From Arthrobacter globiformis (lineage in GTDB: Bacteria; Actinomycetota; Actinomycetes; Actinomycetales; Micrococcaceae), in NCBI RefSeq assembly GCF_003261175.1, contig NZ_QLNP01000007.1, positions 1-64,000 on the forward strand: a stretch of 64,000 bases of DNA. The letters run 5' to 3'. The notes beneath the pieces are model-generated. The model was not told where the DNA came from, made no database searches, and was given only the letters and a program-made list of their open reading frames with translations. The translations under genes and the position numbers were made by a program. Shown piece after piece: positions 50,678-59,430 of the stretch. Numbering within the stretch: the first letter of the stretch is position 1; every line of letters begins with the position of its first letter.

Positions 50678-52297
50678 GTGACCGAACCAACGCACTTCAC
50701 CGCCGGCAACACTCCCGACGCACCGCGCAGCGACCAGCCCGACCTCCTGCATGCCCTGGCCTCAGACCTCCGCGACGTCGGCTACACCCTGGAAGGCGTG
50801 GCAGATCTGCTGGGGGACTCGGCCTACGCGGCCCTTAACCGGGACCAGCTCATCCCGGCACTGATCGCGACTGAAGCAGCAGCCGCCGGCGAGCCGGGCA
50901 CCGCGGCGCTGGCCGCCGTCGTGCGTTTCTGGCTTCTGGCCGTTCCGCAGGAAGCGGAGGTGCTCGACGCCGCGCTGCCGCGGACGCGCGCCGAAGGCCT
51001 GGTGGCCCTTGGCCTGGCGAAAACCACCGGGACCGAGGTGGCCGCGGAAGCGGATCTGCGCCCCTACGGCTGGGAGTCGGGCGGCAATGGCGGCGTCGAA
51101 ATCTGGGTGGCCAGCGACCTCGCGGCGCACCAGCGGCCCGGCGTCCTCCGGCACGACCACGTCCTGGGCATCGGGCAGGCATCCACCACCCTTGTTCAGA
51201 CGACCATCCGACGCCCTGCCGAAAGAGCACTGGACCTGGGCACCGGCTGCGGCATCCAGAGCTTCCACCTCCTGCAGCACAGCGCCCATGTCACCGCCAC
51301 TGACATCTCGAAGCGTGCCCTTGCGTTCACGCGCTTCAACCTCCTGCTCAATGCCGAGGCCCTAAAGATCGACCCGGCAAGGCCGGAAGAGCGGGTCAGC
51401 CTGCGGATCGGATCGCTCCTCGAGCCTATTGCCGGCGAGGCCTTTGACCTCGTCGTGTCCAATCCGCCCTTCGTCATCACACCGCGCACTGCAGGGGAGG
51501 CCGCGGTGGACCAGTTCACCTACCGCGACGGCGGCCTGCCGGGGGACGACATCGTCGCGTCGCTCATCCGCTCCATGCCCGAGGTGCTCGCGCCGGGCGG
51601 AACGGCCCAGCTTTTGGGTAACTGGGAAATCCCGGACGGCTCGGCATGGGATGAGCGGCCGCAAAGCTGGGCCGGTCCGGATACGGACGCCTGGTTCATC
51701 CAGCGCGAACAGGTGGGGCCGGAGCAGTACGCCGAGACCTGGCTGCAGGATGCCTCCGAAACCCGGGACCGCCGGCACTACCAGGAGGCCTATGCCGCGT
51801 ACCTGGCGGACTTCGCGTCGCGGAATGTCGGCGGGATCGGCTTCGGCATGGTCTTCCTGCGCCGGCCGGTGGGTGAACGGCGGATCCGCCGGTTCGAGGA
51901 GATCACCTATCCGATTGAACAGCCCGTCGGCCCCCACCTGGCGGCAGCGGTGGAACGGGCCGACTGGCTGGCGGACCACGACGTGTCCGCGGCCCACCTT
52001 CTTGTGGCCGAGGACGTCACCGAGGAGCGGCACCAGCGCCCCGGCGCGGAACACCCCGGCGTCATCCTGCTGCGCCAGGGAGCCGGCCTCCGCCGCACCA
52101 ACCTGCTGAGCACCGAACTGGCGGGCTTTGTCTCCGCGTGCGACGGCGACCTGACCGCCGGGCAGATTATCGGCGCCCTTGAGGCGCTGCTGGGCGGAAC
52201 GGAGGGATTCGACGGCGAGACCTTCCGGGCTGCTCTGCTCACCGAAGTGGCCAACCTCGTCCGGGACGGATTCCTGCTGCCGGCTTCTCCGGACTGA
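50678..52297 (+). CDS. Class I SAM-dependent methyltransferase (HemK/RlmG-like)
   Basis: 539 residues. An N-terminal helical domain of about 170 residues is followed by a Rossmann methyltransferase with motif I LDLGTGCGIQSFHLL, ATDISKRALAFTRFN and the NPPF motif (VVSNPPFVITPRT) typical of enzymes that methylate amino groups of glutamine or guanine. A C-terminal domain (about 430-539) is winged-helix-like. Probably modifies rRNA or a protein; the exact target is unknown. From memory, the gene is a conserved neighbour of topA in actinobacteria. Confidence 0.88.
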   Translation: MTEPTHFTAGNTPDAPRSDQPDLLHALASDLRDVGYTLEGVADLLGDSAYAALNRDQLIPALIATEAAAAGEPGTAALAAVVRFWLLAVPQEAEVLDAALPRTRAEGLVALGLAKTTGTEVAAEADLRPYGWESGGNGGVEIWVASDLAAHQRPGVLRHDHVLGIGQASTTLVQTTIRRPAERALDLGTGCGIQSFHLLQHSAHVTATDISKRALAFTRFNLLLNAEALKIDPARPEERVSLRIGSLLEPIAGEAFDLVVSNPPFVITPRTAGEAAVDQFTYRDGGLPGDDIVASLIRSMPEVLAPGGTAQLLGNWEIPDGSAWDERPQSWAGPDTDAWFIQREQVGPEQYAETWLQDASETRDRRHYQEAYAAYLADFASRNVGGIGFGMVFLRRPVGERRIRRFEEITYPIEQPVGPHLAAAVERADWLADHDVSAAHLLVAEDVTEERHQRPGAEHPGVILLRQGAGLRRTNLLSTELAGFVSACDGDLTAGQIIGALEALLGGTEGFDGETFRAALLTEVANLVRDGFLLPASPD

Positions 52298-52310
52298 CGT
52301 CGGTCCCATA

Positions 52311-52374
52311 GCGCGAACGGACAGTTGCGGCCCCGGATCTCAACGGATCCGGGGCCGCAACTGTCCGTTCGCGC
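52311..52374. terminator. 29-bp perfect inverted repeat between convergent genes
   Basis: Arms 52311-52339 and 52346-52374 are exact inverses over 29 bp, with a 6-nt loop TCAACG. There is no T run. It lies 13 nt after the methyltransferase stop and 33 nt from the stop of the opposite gene, so it probably terminates both; it may be a member of a repeated element. Confidence 0.75.
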
Positions 52375-52407
52375 CGTACTTTTCGCGCTGGGAGCGCCGA
52401 GACGCTT

Positions 52408-52725
52408 TCAGTTAATCAGGGCACGGCCCATCCCGGGAGCAGGGACGTCGATGGTGAAGCCGCACATGCAGCGGTAGGTCACGGCGTCGGCGGTGCCCAC
52501 GGCCTTCATGGAGCGGATCAGGCGCTGGCCGTCCACCCTGATGGCCATTTCCAGGGAGAACTCCTGATCCAGGCGCTTCATGGACCGCCGGCAGTGCCGC
52601 GGGGTGCCCGTTCCCGCCGACAGCAGGGAGCTGTCGGTGGCCGCGCCCGTGTCCAGGCTTGAGCCTGTCCGTTCTCCGGCGGACTGGGCTGCCGGCATCA
52701 AAGCGTCTTCGTCGAGGGTAATCAT
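52408..52725 (-). CDS. Small hypothetical protein with a CxC motif
   Basis: 105 residues: an acidic N terminus (MITLDEDALMP), a Ser/Thr/Gly-rich segment and a C-terminal part MKRLDQEFSLEMAIRVDGQRLIRSMKAVGT followed by TYRCMCGFTIDVPA. The Cys-x-Cys could bind a metal. AAAGGA at 52736-52731 with a 5-nt spacer supports the ATG at 52725. An overlapping reading frame in the same place has no such support. Function unknown. Confidence 0.65.
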   Translation of the reverse strand: MITLDEDALMPAAQSAGERTGSSLDTGAATDSSLLSAGTGTPRHCRRSMKRLDQEFSLEMAIRVDGQRLIRSMKAVGTADAVTYRCMCGFTIDVPAPGMGRALIN

Positions 52726-52807
52726 GGTCATCCTTTGGGCTTCTCACGGGGCTGCCAACGCTGGCGGCCCCGCCGCGAACTGCTTGCGGGAGGTCTGTTT
52801 ACGCATG

Positions 52808-52824
52808 TAAGCAAAGCATGCTTA
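52808..52824. promoter_or_regulatory. Palindromic operator candidate upstream of the ArsR-type gene
   Basis: TAAGC-N7-GCTTA with an inner perfect palindrome AAGCATGCTT (52814-52823), between the divergent small protein and ArsR-type genes. Position and symmetry suit a regulator site. Confidence 0.45.
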
Positions 52825-52898
52825 GTATTTCCGGGGCAAGCCGGCGGGACATGGACAGTGGTTATCAAGCATTTGTTTCAGAGCTCCCTGGTGCTGCG

Positions 52899-52904
52899 TA
52901 AACT
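52899..52904 (+). promoter_or_regulatory. -10 element TAAACT for leaderless ArsR-type gene
   Basis: TAAACT with 6 nt to the GTG at 52911; no ribosome site is present. Confidence 0.55.
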
Positions 52905-52910
52905 GATGAA

Positions 52911-53579
52911 GTGAGTACTGACACGCCGTCCCCGGGACCGGCGCCTGAGGCCGCGCCGCGCCGCAGGAACCGGCCGGAAAAGAAAGTGGAAATCACCGAC
53001 CCCAAGGCGATCCGGGCCCTGGCCCATGCCGCCCGCCTGGAGGTCATCTCCGAGCTGTACTCCACGCAGTCCAGCCGCACGGCCACGGAACTTGCCCAGC
53101 AGACCGGGCTCACCCCCAGCGCGATGAGCTACCACCTGCGGGCACTGCAGAAGTGGGGCATCGTGGTCCCGGCCGAGGCGTCGGCCGACGCCCGCGAACG
53201 CCGGTGGAAGGCGGCGGGCACGGATTTTGCGATCAACTCCGGCGGGGCGGTGGCCGGTCCGGACTTCGCGGTGATCGATCTCGAACTGGACGCATTCCGG
53301 CGCCGCGCCAGATCCTATGCCCGGACCCGCGACGAACAGCGCGAACGCGGTGAGTCCGCCGAGCCGGCGTCGGCCGTGCTGCTCGCCAACAACCTTCTCT
53401 ATCTGACCGCCGAGCAGCGCAGCGAACTGACGGAAAGGGTCTTTGAGCTGCTCCGGAACTACGAGCTGGAGGATCCAAACTGCATTCCACCGGGCGCCGA
53501 GCGGATTGCCACCATGTGGTCAATGATTCCGGACGACCGCACCCTGCCAGGGGCCTCAGGCGGCCAGGGCGGCACCTGA
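52911..53579 (+). CDS. ArsR-type winged-helix transcriptional regulator
   Basis: 222 residues. The helix-turn-helix domain (about 28-95) has DPKAIRALAHAARLEVISELYS, ATELAQQTGLTPSAMSYHLRALQKWGIV. No metal-binding Cys pair, so not a classical metal sensor. The C-terminal half is helical with a late VFELLRNYELEDPN, resembling the actinobacterial HTH_20 group. Signal unknown. The divergent small protein may be its target. Confidence 0.88.
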   Translation: MSTDTPSPGPAPEAAPRRRNRPEKKVEITDPKAIRALAHAARLEVISELYSTQSSRTATELAQQTGLTPSAMSYHLRALQKWGIVVPAEASADARERRWKAAGTDFAINSGGAVAGPDFAVIDLELDAFRRRARSYARTRDEQRERGESAEPASAVLLANNLLYLTAEQRSELTERVFELLRNYELEDPNCIPPGAERIATMWSMIPDDRTLPGASGGQGGT

Positions 53580-53753
53580 CCGGCGCGGCGGACGGGCGTG
53601 GGCTGGCCGTCGGGAACCCGCCCGGTCGGCCGGTATCCACAGCCGTGACGGGCGCCACCGTTTTCCACATGACAGCGCAGAATTCTGCAAAATATGGTGA
53701 ACTAGGCCAGTATGGGCTGATCTGCCCGAGCAATCTTTTTCTGTAGGAGCACT

Positions 53754-56477
53754 GTGCCAAGCAAGGCCAAAACCGGCAAGAAACTCGTGATCGTGGAGTC
53801 TCCGGCCAAGAGCAAGACCATCGCCAAGTATCTGGGCGAGGGCTTCATCGTTGAGGCCTCCATCGGTCACATCCGCGACCTGCCGCAGCCGTCCGAGCTC
53901 CCCGCGGACCTGAAGAAAACCTCCCTGGGCAAGTTCGCCGTCGACGTCGAGAACGACTTCAAGCCCTATTACGTGGTCTCCCCGGACAAGAAGAAAAAGG
54001 TGGCCGAGCTCAAGGCCCAGCTCAAAGACGCCGACGCGCTCTATCTCGCAACCGATGGGGACCGCGAGGGCGAAGCCATCGCGTGGCACCTCCTGGAGGT
54101 CCTGAAGCCCAAGGTCCCCGTGTACCGGATGACCTTCGGCGAAATCACCAAGGAAGCCATCCACCGCGCCATGGACAACCTGCGCGACGTCGATGCCGCC
54201 CTGGTTGATGCGCAGGAAACCCGCCGCATCCTGGACCGCCTCTACGGCTACGAGATCTCTCCGGTGCTGTGGCGCAAGGTGGCGCGCGGACTGTCCGCCG
54301 GCCGCGTGCAGTCCGTGGTCACGCGCATGGTGGTGGACCGCGAACGCGAGCGCATGGCGTTCAGGTCCGCGTCCTACTGGGACCTGACCGGGCAGTTTGG
54401 TGCCGACGCCGGCTCCTTCAAAGCCAAACTCGCCGCCGTTGACGGCGCCAAGGTGGCCACGGGGCGGGACTTTAACGACGACGGCGAACTCACCTCGCGC
54501 AATGTTGCGCACCTCAACGAGGAGCTAGCCACCTCGCTGGCCGCCGCCCTGCAGGACGCCGACTTCAGGGTCCGCTCCGTGGACACCAAACCGTACACGC
54601 GCCGCCCCGCCGCGCCCTTCACCACCTCCACGCTGCAGCAGGAGGCCGGCCGCAAGCTGCGGTTCTCGTCCAAGAGCACCATGCAGATCGCCCAGCGGCT
54701 GTATGAGAACGGCTACATCACCTATATGCGTACGGACTCCTCGGCCCTGAGCGACGAGGCCGTCACGGCCGCGCGCCGGCAGGCTGCCGAGCTGTACGGT
54801 CCTGAATACGTTCCGCAGTCACCGCGGGTCTACACCAGCAAGGCCGCCAACGCGCAGGAGGCCCACGAGGCCATCCGTCCCGCCGGTGACTCGTTCCGCA
54901 CTCCGGCCCAGGTGGCCAAGCAGCTCAGCGGCGACGAATTCCGCCTGTATGAGCTGATCTGGAAGCGCACCGTCGCCTCCCAGATGGGCGACGCCAAGGG
55001 ATCCACCGCCACCATCCGGCTGGGCGCAGTGGCCGCCGACGGCCGCGACGCCGAGTTCTCCGCCTCCGGTACGGTCATCACGTTCCCCGGCTTCCTGGCC
55101 GCCTATGAAGAGGGCAAGGACGAAAGCCGCGGCGACGACGACTCCGACGAGGCCCGGCGCCTTCCGAACGTCGCCAAGGGTGACGGCCTGACCGCCTCGG
55201 AGATCATCGCCGTCGGCCACGAGACCTCGCCGCCGCCGCGCTACACGGAAGCTTCCCTGACCGCCGAGCTGGAAAAGAAGGGCATCGGACGCCCGTCCAC
55301 TTATGCCTCCACCATCTCCACCATCCAGGACCGCGGCTACGTGCGGAAACAGGGCTCGGCGCTGGTGCCGAGCTGGATCGCGTTCTCCGTGGTGCGGCTC
55401 CTTGAACAGCACTTCACGGACTATGTGGACTACGAGTTCACGGCCGACATGGAAGGCGACCTGGACAAGATCGCCAACGGCCAGGCCGTGGGTGCCGCCT
55501 GGCTCAAGCACTTCTACTACGGTGAAGACGCCGACCCCGGCCTGCTGAGCATCGTGAACAACCTGGGCGAGATCGACGCCCGCGAGATCAATTCCGTGCC
55601 CATCGCAGACGGCATCACGCTGCGCGTCGGCAAATTCGGTCCGTACCTGGAGAGCTCCCTGCCCACGGTCGACCCGAAGACCGGCGAAGTGGTGGAGTCC
55701 GCCCGCGCCAACGTGCCGGAAGACCTCGCTCCGGATGAGCTCACTGCGCAGAAGGCAGTGGAGCTCATGGAAACGGCCGCCCCTGAGGAACGGGTCCTGG
55801 GCGCCGATCCCCACACCGGCCACACGGTTGTTGCCAAGAATGGCCGGTACGGCGCCTACGTCACCGAGGTCATCCCGGAGATGACCGAGGAACAGCTGGC
55901 CAACCAGCCCGTGGAGTACTACAAGAACGGCAAGCCCAAGCCGCCGAAGAAGCCCGTCAAGGCCAAGCCGCGGACCGGATCGCTGTTCAAGTCCATGACC
56001 GTGGACTCTGTCACGCTCGACGAGGCGCTGCAGCTCATGAGCCTTCCCCGGGTGCTCGGAGAGGATGCCGAGGGCAACCCAGTCACGGTGCAGAACGGCC
56101 GCTTCGGCCCGTACCTGAAGAAGGGCACGGACTCACGGTCCATCGGCTCCGAAGAGGAAATCTTCACCATCACGCTGGAGCAGGCGCTGGAGATCTACTC
56201 CCAGCCCAAGCAGCGCGGTGCCCGCGCCGCCGTGCCGCCGCTGGCCGAGTTCGGTCCGGATCCGGTGTCGGAGAAGAACATCGTGGTGAAGGAGGGCCGC
56301 TTCGGTCCGTACATCACCGACGGCATCACGAACATCACCGTCCCCCGCGACACGTCGCTGGAGGAACTGACCCGGGAACGCGCCGTCGAACTCCTCGCCG
56401 AAAAGCGGGCAAAGGGCCCGGTCAAACGCGCCACCACGCGCAAGGCCCCGGCGAGGAAGGCTGCAGCGAAGAAGTAG
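53754..56477 (+). CDS. topA: DNA topoisomerase I
   Basis: 907 residues; relaxes negative supercoils. The Toprim domain has KLVIVESPAKSKTIAKYLG and TDGDREGEAIAWHLL; the active Tyr is in GYITYMRTDSSALS. The C-terminal part holds repeated modules of the form NGRYGAYV, NGRFGPYLKKG and EGRFGPYITDG, and ends in a Lys/Arg/Ala tail. There are no zinc-finger cysteines, as expected for the actinobacterial form. GTG start with AGGAG at 53745-53749, 4-nt spacer. Confidence 0.97.
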   Translation: MPSKAKTGKKLVIVESPAKSKTIAKYLGEGFIVEASIGHIRDLPQPSELPADLKKTSLGKFAVDVENDFKPYYVVSPDKKKKVAELKAQLKDADALYLATDGDREGEAIAWHLLEVLKPKVPVYRMTFGEITKEAIHRAMDNLRDVDAALVDAQETRRILDRLYGYEISPVLWRKVARGLSAGRVQSVVTRMVVDRERERMAFRSASYWDLTGQFGADAGSFKAKLAAVDGAKVATGRDFNDDGELTSRNVAHLNEELATSLAAALQDADFRVRSVDTKPYTRRPAAPFTTSTLQQEAGRKLRFSSKSTMQIAQRLYENGYITYMRTDSSALSDEAVTAARRQAAELYGPEYVPQSPRVYTSKAANAQEAHEAIRPAGDSFRTPAQVAKQLSGDEFRLYELIWKRTVASQMGDAKGSTATIRLGAVAADGRDAEFSASGTVITFPGFLAAYEEGKDESRGDDDSDEARRLPNVAKGDGLTASEIIAVGHETSPPPRYTEASLTAELEKKGIGRPSTYASTISTIQDRGYVRKQGSALVPSWIAFSVVRLLEQHFTDYVDYEFTADMEGDLDKIANGQAVGAAWLKHFYYGEDADPGLLSIVNNLGEIDAREINSVPIADGITLRVGKFGPYLESSLPTVDPKTGEVVESARANVPEDLAPDELTAQKAVELMETAAPEERVLGADPHTGHTVVAKNGRYGAYVTEVIPEMTEEQLANQPVEYYKNGKPKPPKKPVKAKPRTGSLFKSMTVDSVTLDEALQLMSLPRVLGEDAEGNPVTVQNGRFGPYLKKGTDSRSIGSEEEIFTITLEQALEIYSQPKQRGARAAVPPLAEFGPDPVSEKNIVVKEGRFGPYITDGITNITVPRDTSLEELTRERAVELLAEKRAKGPVKRATTRKAPARKAAAKK

Positions 56478-56527
56478 GGGGACCTGCGGGAATTGCGCCG
56501 TGCCGTGCAACGTGGTCGAGTAGATGC

Positions 56528-56977
56528 ATGACTGAACAGCCGGAACCCGCAGACACCACCCCGCTGAACGACCTTGAGGAAAAGCTGGCCCAGGGCGGCC
56601 AGCCGGACGCCGATCCGGTGGACGTCATCCTGTCGTTCCTCAACAACGAGGTCTACATCGTCAGTTCCGACGCGCTCGAGGGCGAGGATTCCCAGGTTGA
56701 GCCGCTGGTGCTGGGCAACGCTGACGGCCAGCCGGTCCTGGCGGTGTTCTCGCACCCCAGCCGCGTGGACTCGCAGTACCTGGAGGCGGCTCCGAACGTG
56801 CTGGGCACGCAGGGCGCCGCAATCATCGCCAACATTGGCGATGAGCTGGGAATGGTCATTAACCCGGGTGCGGCCTACGGCTTCGAGATCAATCCCGAGG
56901 GCATCGCCAACATCAAGCGCGACTTCAAGCGCGCCGACGAAGTGGACCCCAACCCCGCGGGCCTTGAGGGCGAGTAA
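56528..56977 (+). CDS. SseB-like domain protein
   Basis: 149 residues. NDLEEKLAQGGQPDADPVDVILSFLNNEVYIVS, PVLAVFSHPSRVDSQY and GDELGMVINPGAAYGFEINPEGI follow the SseB N-terminal domain pattern seen in actinobacteria, where it is often paired with secretion or proteasome-related genes. Function unknown here. It lies 50 nt after topA and 84 nt before ppx, same strand. The ATG was chosen as the only start that fits the conserved region. Confidence 0.75.
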   Translation: MTEQPEPADTTPLNDLEEKLAQGGQPDADPVDVILSFLNNEVYIVSSDALEGEDSQVEPLVLGNADGQPVLAVFSHPSRVDSQYLEAAPNVLGTQGAAIIANIGDELGMVINPGAAYGFEINPEGIANIKRDFKRADEVDPNPAGLEGE

Positions 56978-57061
56978 CCCCGCGCGGCCGTCCGCGGACT
57001 CAAGCCCGCAATGTAGGCGGCGGGTTGCGTCCGCTGCGCCGGCGGGAGGAATAATGGCAGG

Positions 57062-58054
57062 ATGCGGCTAGGCGTCCTCGATATCGGTTCCAACACTGTC
57101 CACCTCCTGTTGGTGGATGCCCACCCCGGCGCGCGGCCTGTGCCTTTCGCCTCGCACAAGCGCCCCCTCTCGCTGGTGCAGTACCTCGATGGGGACGGCA
57201 ACATCACCGACGCCGGCCAGCATGAGCTCACGGAGTTCGTGCTCGAGGCCTGGGAGTTCGCGGCGCGGCACAAGGCCGACGACCTGCTGGCCTTCTGCAC
57301 GTCAGCCATTCGCGAGGCCACCAACGGGCCCGCGGTGCTGGCGCGGGTGAAGCACGAAACGACGGTGACGCTGCAGGAACTCTCGGGCAGCGAGGAGGCG
57401 TCCATGACATTCTTCGCCGTCCGCCGCTGGTATGGCTGGGGCGCCGGAACGGTCCTGAACTTCGACATCGGCGGCGGTTCCTTCGAAATGGCATTGGGGC
57501 AGGACGAACTGCCGGAACTGGCAACCTCCGTTCCCCTCGGTGCGAGCCGGCTGACCCGGGATTGGCTGCACGAGGATCCGCCCTCCGCGAAGAGCGTCAA
57601 GGAACTGCGCCGCTACATCAGAGCCACCCTCAAACCGGTGGTGCGCAACTTCAACGAGGTGGGCAGGGCGAACGTCCTGGCCGGCACCTCGAAGACCTTC
57701 CGCTCGCTGGCGCGGATTGCCGGGGCTGCCCCGAGCGACGCCGGCCCCTATGTGAAGCGCGACCTCAACCGCACCGACCTCGGCATCTGGGCACAGCGGA
57801 TCTCTGCCATGAAGACCGAAGACCGGCTGCACCTTCCGGGCGTATCCGAGGCGCGTGCCAACCAGCTGCTCGCCGGTGCGCTGGTGGCTGAAGCGGCCCT
57901 GGAGCTCTTTGAGTACAAGAAAATCAAGATCTGCCCCTGGGCGCTGCGCGAGGGCCTCATCCTCCGCCGGCTCGACCAGCTGGTCGTCGACGGCCCGCTG
58001 GAACCTGCACCGCACGTGGTTGTTCCGCAGGTTTCCGTGCTGCCAGCCATCTAG
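57062..58054 (+). CDS. ppx: Ppx/GppA-family exopolyphosphatase
   Basis: 330 residues. Actin-like ATPase fold with RLGVLDIGSNTVHLLLVDA (phosphate 1), FDIGGGSFEMALGQ (phosphate 2) and the catalytic Glu region in CTSAIREATNG. Hydrolyses polyphosphate or pppGpp; the short, single-domain form matches mycobacterial Ppx1, which is also encoded near proC. AATAAT at 57050-57055 lies 6 nt from the ATG, which could make the mRNA leaderless; GGGAGGA is present but far (11 nt). Confidence 0.92.
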   Translation: MRLGVLDIGSNTVHLLLVDAHPGARPVPFASHKRPLSLVQYLDGDGNITDAGQHELTEFVLEAWEFAARHKADDLLAFCTSAIREATNGPAVLARVKHETTVTLQELSGSEEASMTFFAVRRWYGWGAGTVLNFDIGGGSFEMALGQDELPELATSVPLGASRLTRDWLHEDPPSAKSVKELRRYIRATLKPVVRNFNEVGRANVLAGTSKTFRSLARIAGAAPSDAGPYVKRDLNRTDLGIWAQRISAMKTEDRLHLPGVSEARANQLLAGALVAEAALELFEYKKIKICPWALREGLILRRLDQLVVDGPLEPAPHVVVPQVSVLPAI

Positions 58055-58099
58055 GGCTCGCGTTCCGCGTTCACTCGCCGGCGGGCCTTAAACGAGCAA

Positions 58100-58216
58100 G
58101 CGCCGGCCGGCTACGCAGAAGAAGCTGGGGGGAACACTTCTGCAACCGACCGGCGCCGCGCCAGTCCCGAAGGAACCGGCTCCATCACTCGCACCTGTGA
58201 GGCGTTTTCTACTCTA
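58100..58216 (-). ncRNA. Structured unit A: candidate small RNA or short-peptide transcript
   Basis: On the minus strand: TAGAGT (58216-58211, -10 like), then GGTGCGAGTGATG (58195-58183, shared exactly with unit B), a small hairpin at about 58160-58180, and a nested hairpin: outer GCGCCGG/CCGGCGC (58100-58106 and 58150-58156), inner GCAGAAG/CTTCTGC (58115-58121 and 58137-58143) with six C in the loop. AGGTG precedes the ATG by 6 nt, so a 24-residue peptide (58185-58111) is also possible. Confidence 0.4.
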
Positions 58217-58316
58217 ACGGGGGAGTATGGGTGTTCTGGGGGATTTACCTGAAAGCCGGCTGGGAATCCGACGGGCGCTGGGCGGGGGTTTAACGCGACG
58301 GGGTTAAAAGCAGAGA

Positions 58317-58427
58317 CACCGACGGCCTGCTGCAGAAAAAATGGGCAAAACCACTGCAGACCGTCGGTGCCTGACAAGCATCCCCATGCTTGCTTCATCA
58401 CTCGCACCCTCAATGAGGTACTACCTA
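58317..58427 (-). ncRNA. Structured unit B: second copy of the candidate small RNA
   Basis: On the minus strand: TAGGTA (58427-58422), then GGTGCGAGTGATG (58408-58396), hairpin CAAGCAT/ATGCTTG with a CCCC/GGGG loop (58375-58392), then a nested hairpin: outer CACCGACGG/CCGTCGGTG (58317-58325 and 58361-58369), inner CTGCAG/CTGCAG (58330-58335 and 58354-58359). The order of elements is the same as in unit A although stem sequences differ. Confidence 0.4.
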
Positions 58428-58528
58428 AGTTAGGGGCCGAAGGTGTGTGAATGCTTCGACCAACATGTGAGCTTCCTGTGAATGGCCACCGGTCTGCATC
58501 CGGCGCGGTGAACTGCAATGATGGAGCA

Positions 58529-59362
58529 ATGAGCAACCGAATCGCATTTCTTGGCTGTGGATCAATGAACGAGGCCATCCTGGGCGGCCTGCTGGAGAGC
58601 GGCACGGATCCCATGGAGATCGTGGCCACCGTACGGCGCGCGGAGCGGGCTGCCGAGCTGGCCGAACGGCACTCCGGCATCACGGCCATCGCCGGCAGTG
58701 AAGAACCCGACAACAACAAGCAGGCGGCAAAGGGTGCCGGCATCGTGATTCTCGGCGTGAAGCCCGTGGGCATCGCCGAACTGGCCCGTGAAGTCAGTGG
58801 CTCACTTTCCCCGGACACGATCGTCATCAGCGTTGCTGCCGCCGTTTCCATCGCCCAGCTCGAAGCTGCCCTGCCCCCGGGCCAGCCGGTGATCAGGACG
58901 ATGCCCAACACTCCGGCGAAGCTTGGCCGCGGCGTGGTCTCGGTGTCTGCGGGCACCCACTGCTCGCCCGAGCAGCTCCAGCGGGCGAAAGACATACTCG
59001 GCGCGGTGGGAACCGTCGTCGAAATCCCGGAGGAGCAGGTGGACGCTCTCAGCGCGATCAGCGGTTCCGGCCCGGCTTATGCGTTCTACCTGGCCGAGGC
59101 CATGGCCGCCGCCGGCGTTGAACTGGGCCTTGACGAGGAGCTGGCGCTCCTGCTGGCCCGCGAAACCGTTGCGGGAGCTGGCCTCATGCTCGCGGAACCC
59201 GGCGCCGAACCCTCTGCTCTGCGCAAAGCCGTGACCAGCCCCAATGGCACCACCGAGCGCGCCATCGCCACGTTCGATGACCGCGGCATGCCAGCCATCA
59301 TCGCCGCGGGCGCACGCGCCGCGGCCGACCGCGCCGCCGAAATCACCAAGCAGCTCGGCTAG
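58529..59362 (+). CDS. proC: Pyrroline-5-carboxylate reductase
   Basis: 277 residues. Last step of proline synthesis. Rossmann start RIAFLGCGSMNEAILGGLLESG, VILGVKPVGIAELA, VIRTMPNTPAKLGRG and the P5CR signature region VDALSAISGSGPAYAFYLAEAM, plus KAVTSPNGTTERAI. The ATG at 58529 starts directly at the Rossmann fold; GGAG is close (2-nt spacer), so translation initiation may be weak. Preceded by the long intergenic region with two hairpin units. Confidence 0.96.
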   Translation: MSNRIAFLGCGSMNEAILGGLLESGTDPMEIVATVRRAERAAELAERHSGITAIAGSEEPDNNKQAAKGAGIVILGVKPVGIAELAREVSGSLSPDTIVISVAAAVSIAQLEAALPPGQPVIRTMPNTPAKLGRGVVSVSAGTHCSPEQLQRAKDILGAVGTVVEIPEEQVDALSAISGSGPAYAFYLAEAMAAAGVELGLDEELALLLARETVAGAGLMLAEPGAEPSALRKAVTSPNGTTERAIATFDDRGMPAIIAAGARAAADRAAEITKQLG

Positions 59363-59430
59363 TCCCCACCCGCACCCTTACCTCGCAAGCTCGGCCAGGG
59401 AACCCTGCGGGCGTGGGCCCATCGCCGCCG

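Larger units (their letters stand above)
58055..58528. other. Long intergenic region with two related structured units
   Basis: 474 nt between ppx and proC. It contains two units that read best on the minus strand (58100-58216 and 58317-58427), described separately. The rest includes TTAACGCGACGGGGTTAA near 58290, an imperfect palindrome. No gene of standard size is supported. Confidence 0.55.

Noticed and set aside
52412-52747. Alternative minus-strand frame overlapping the small CxC protein
   Set aside because: Arg/His/Pro-rich composition and no ribosome site; the frame at 52408-52725 has AAAGGA at the right distance and a plausible sequence.
58127-58132. Six-cytosine loop in unit A as a 6C RNA
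   Set aside because: The 6C family needs two loops each with a C run; unit A has only one such loop and unit B none, so the match is not convincing.
58411-58995. Extension of a minus-strand open frame opposite proC
   Set aside because: The part opposite proC is a shadow; only the piece at 58111-58398 has any independent start signal and is discussed as the structured units.
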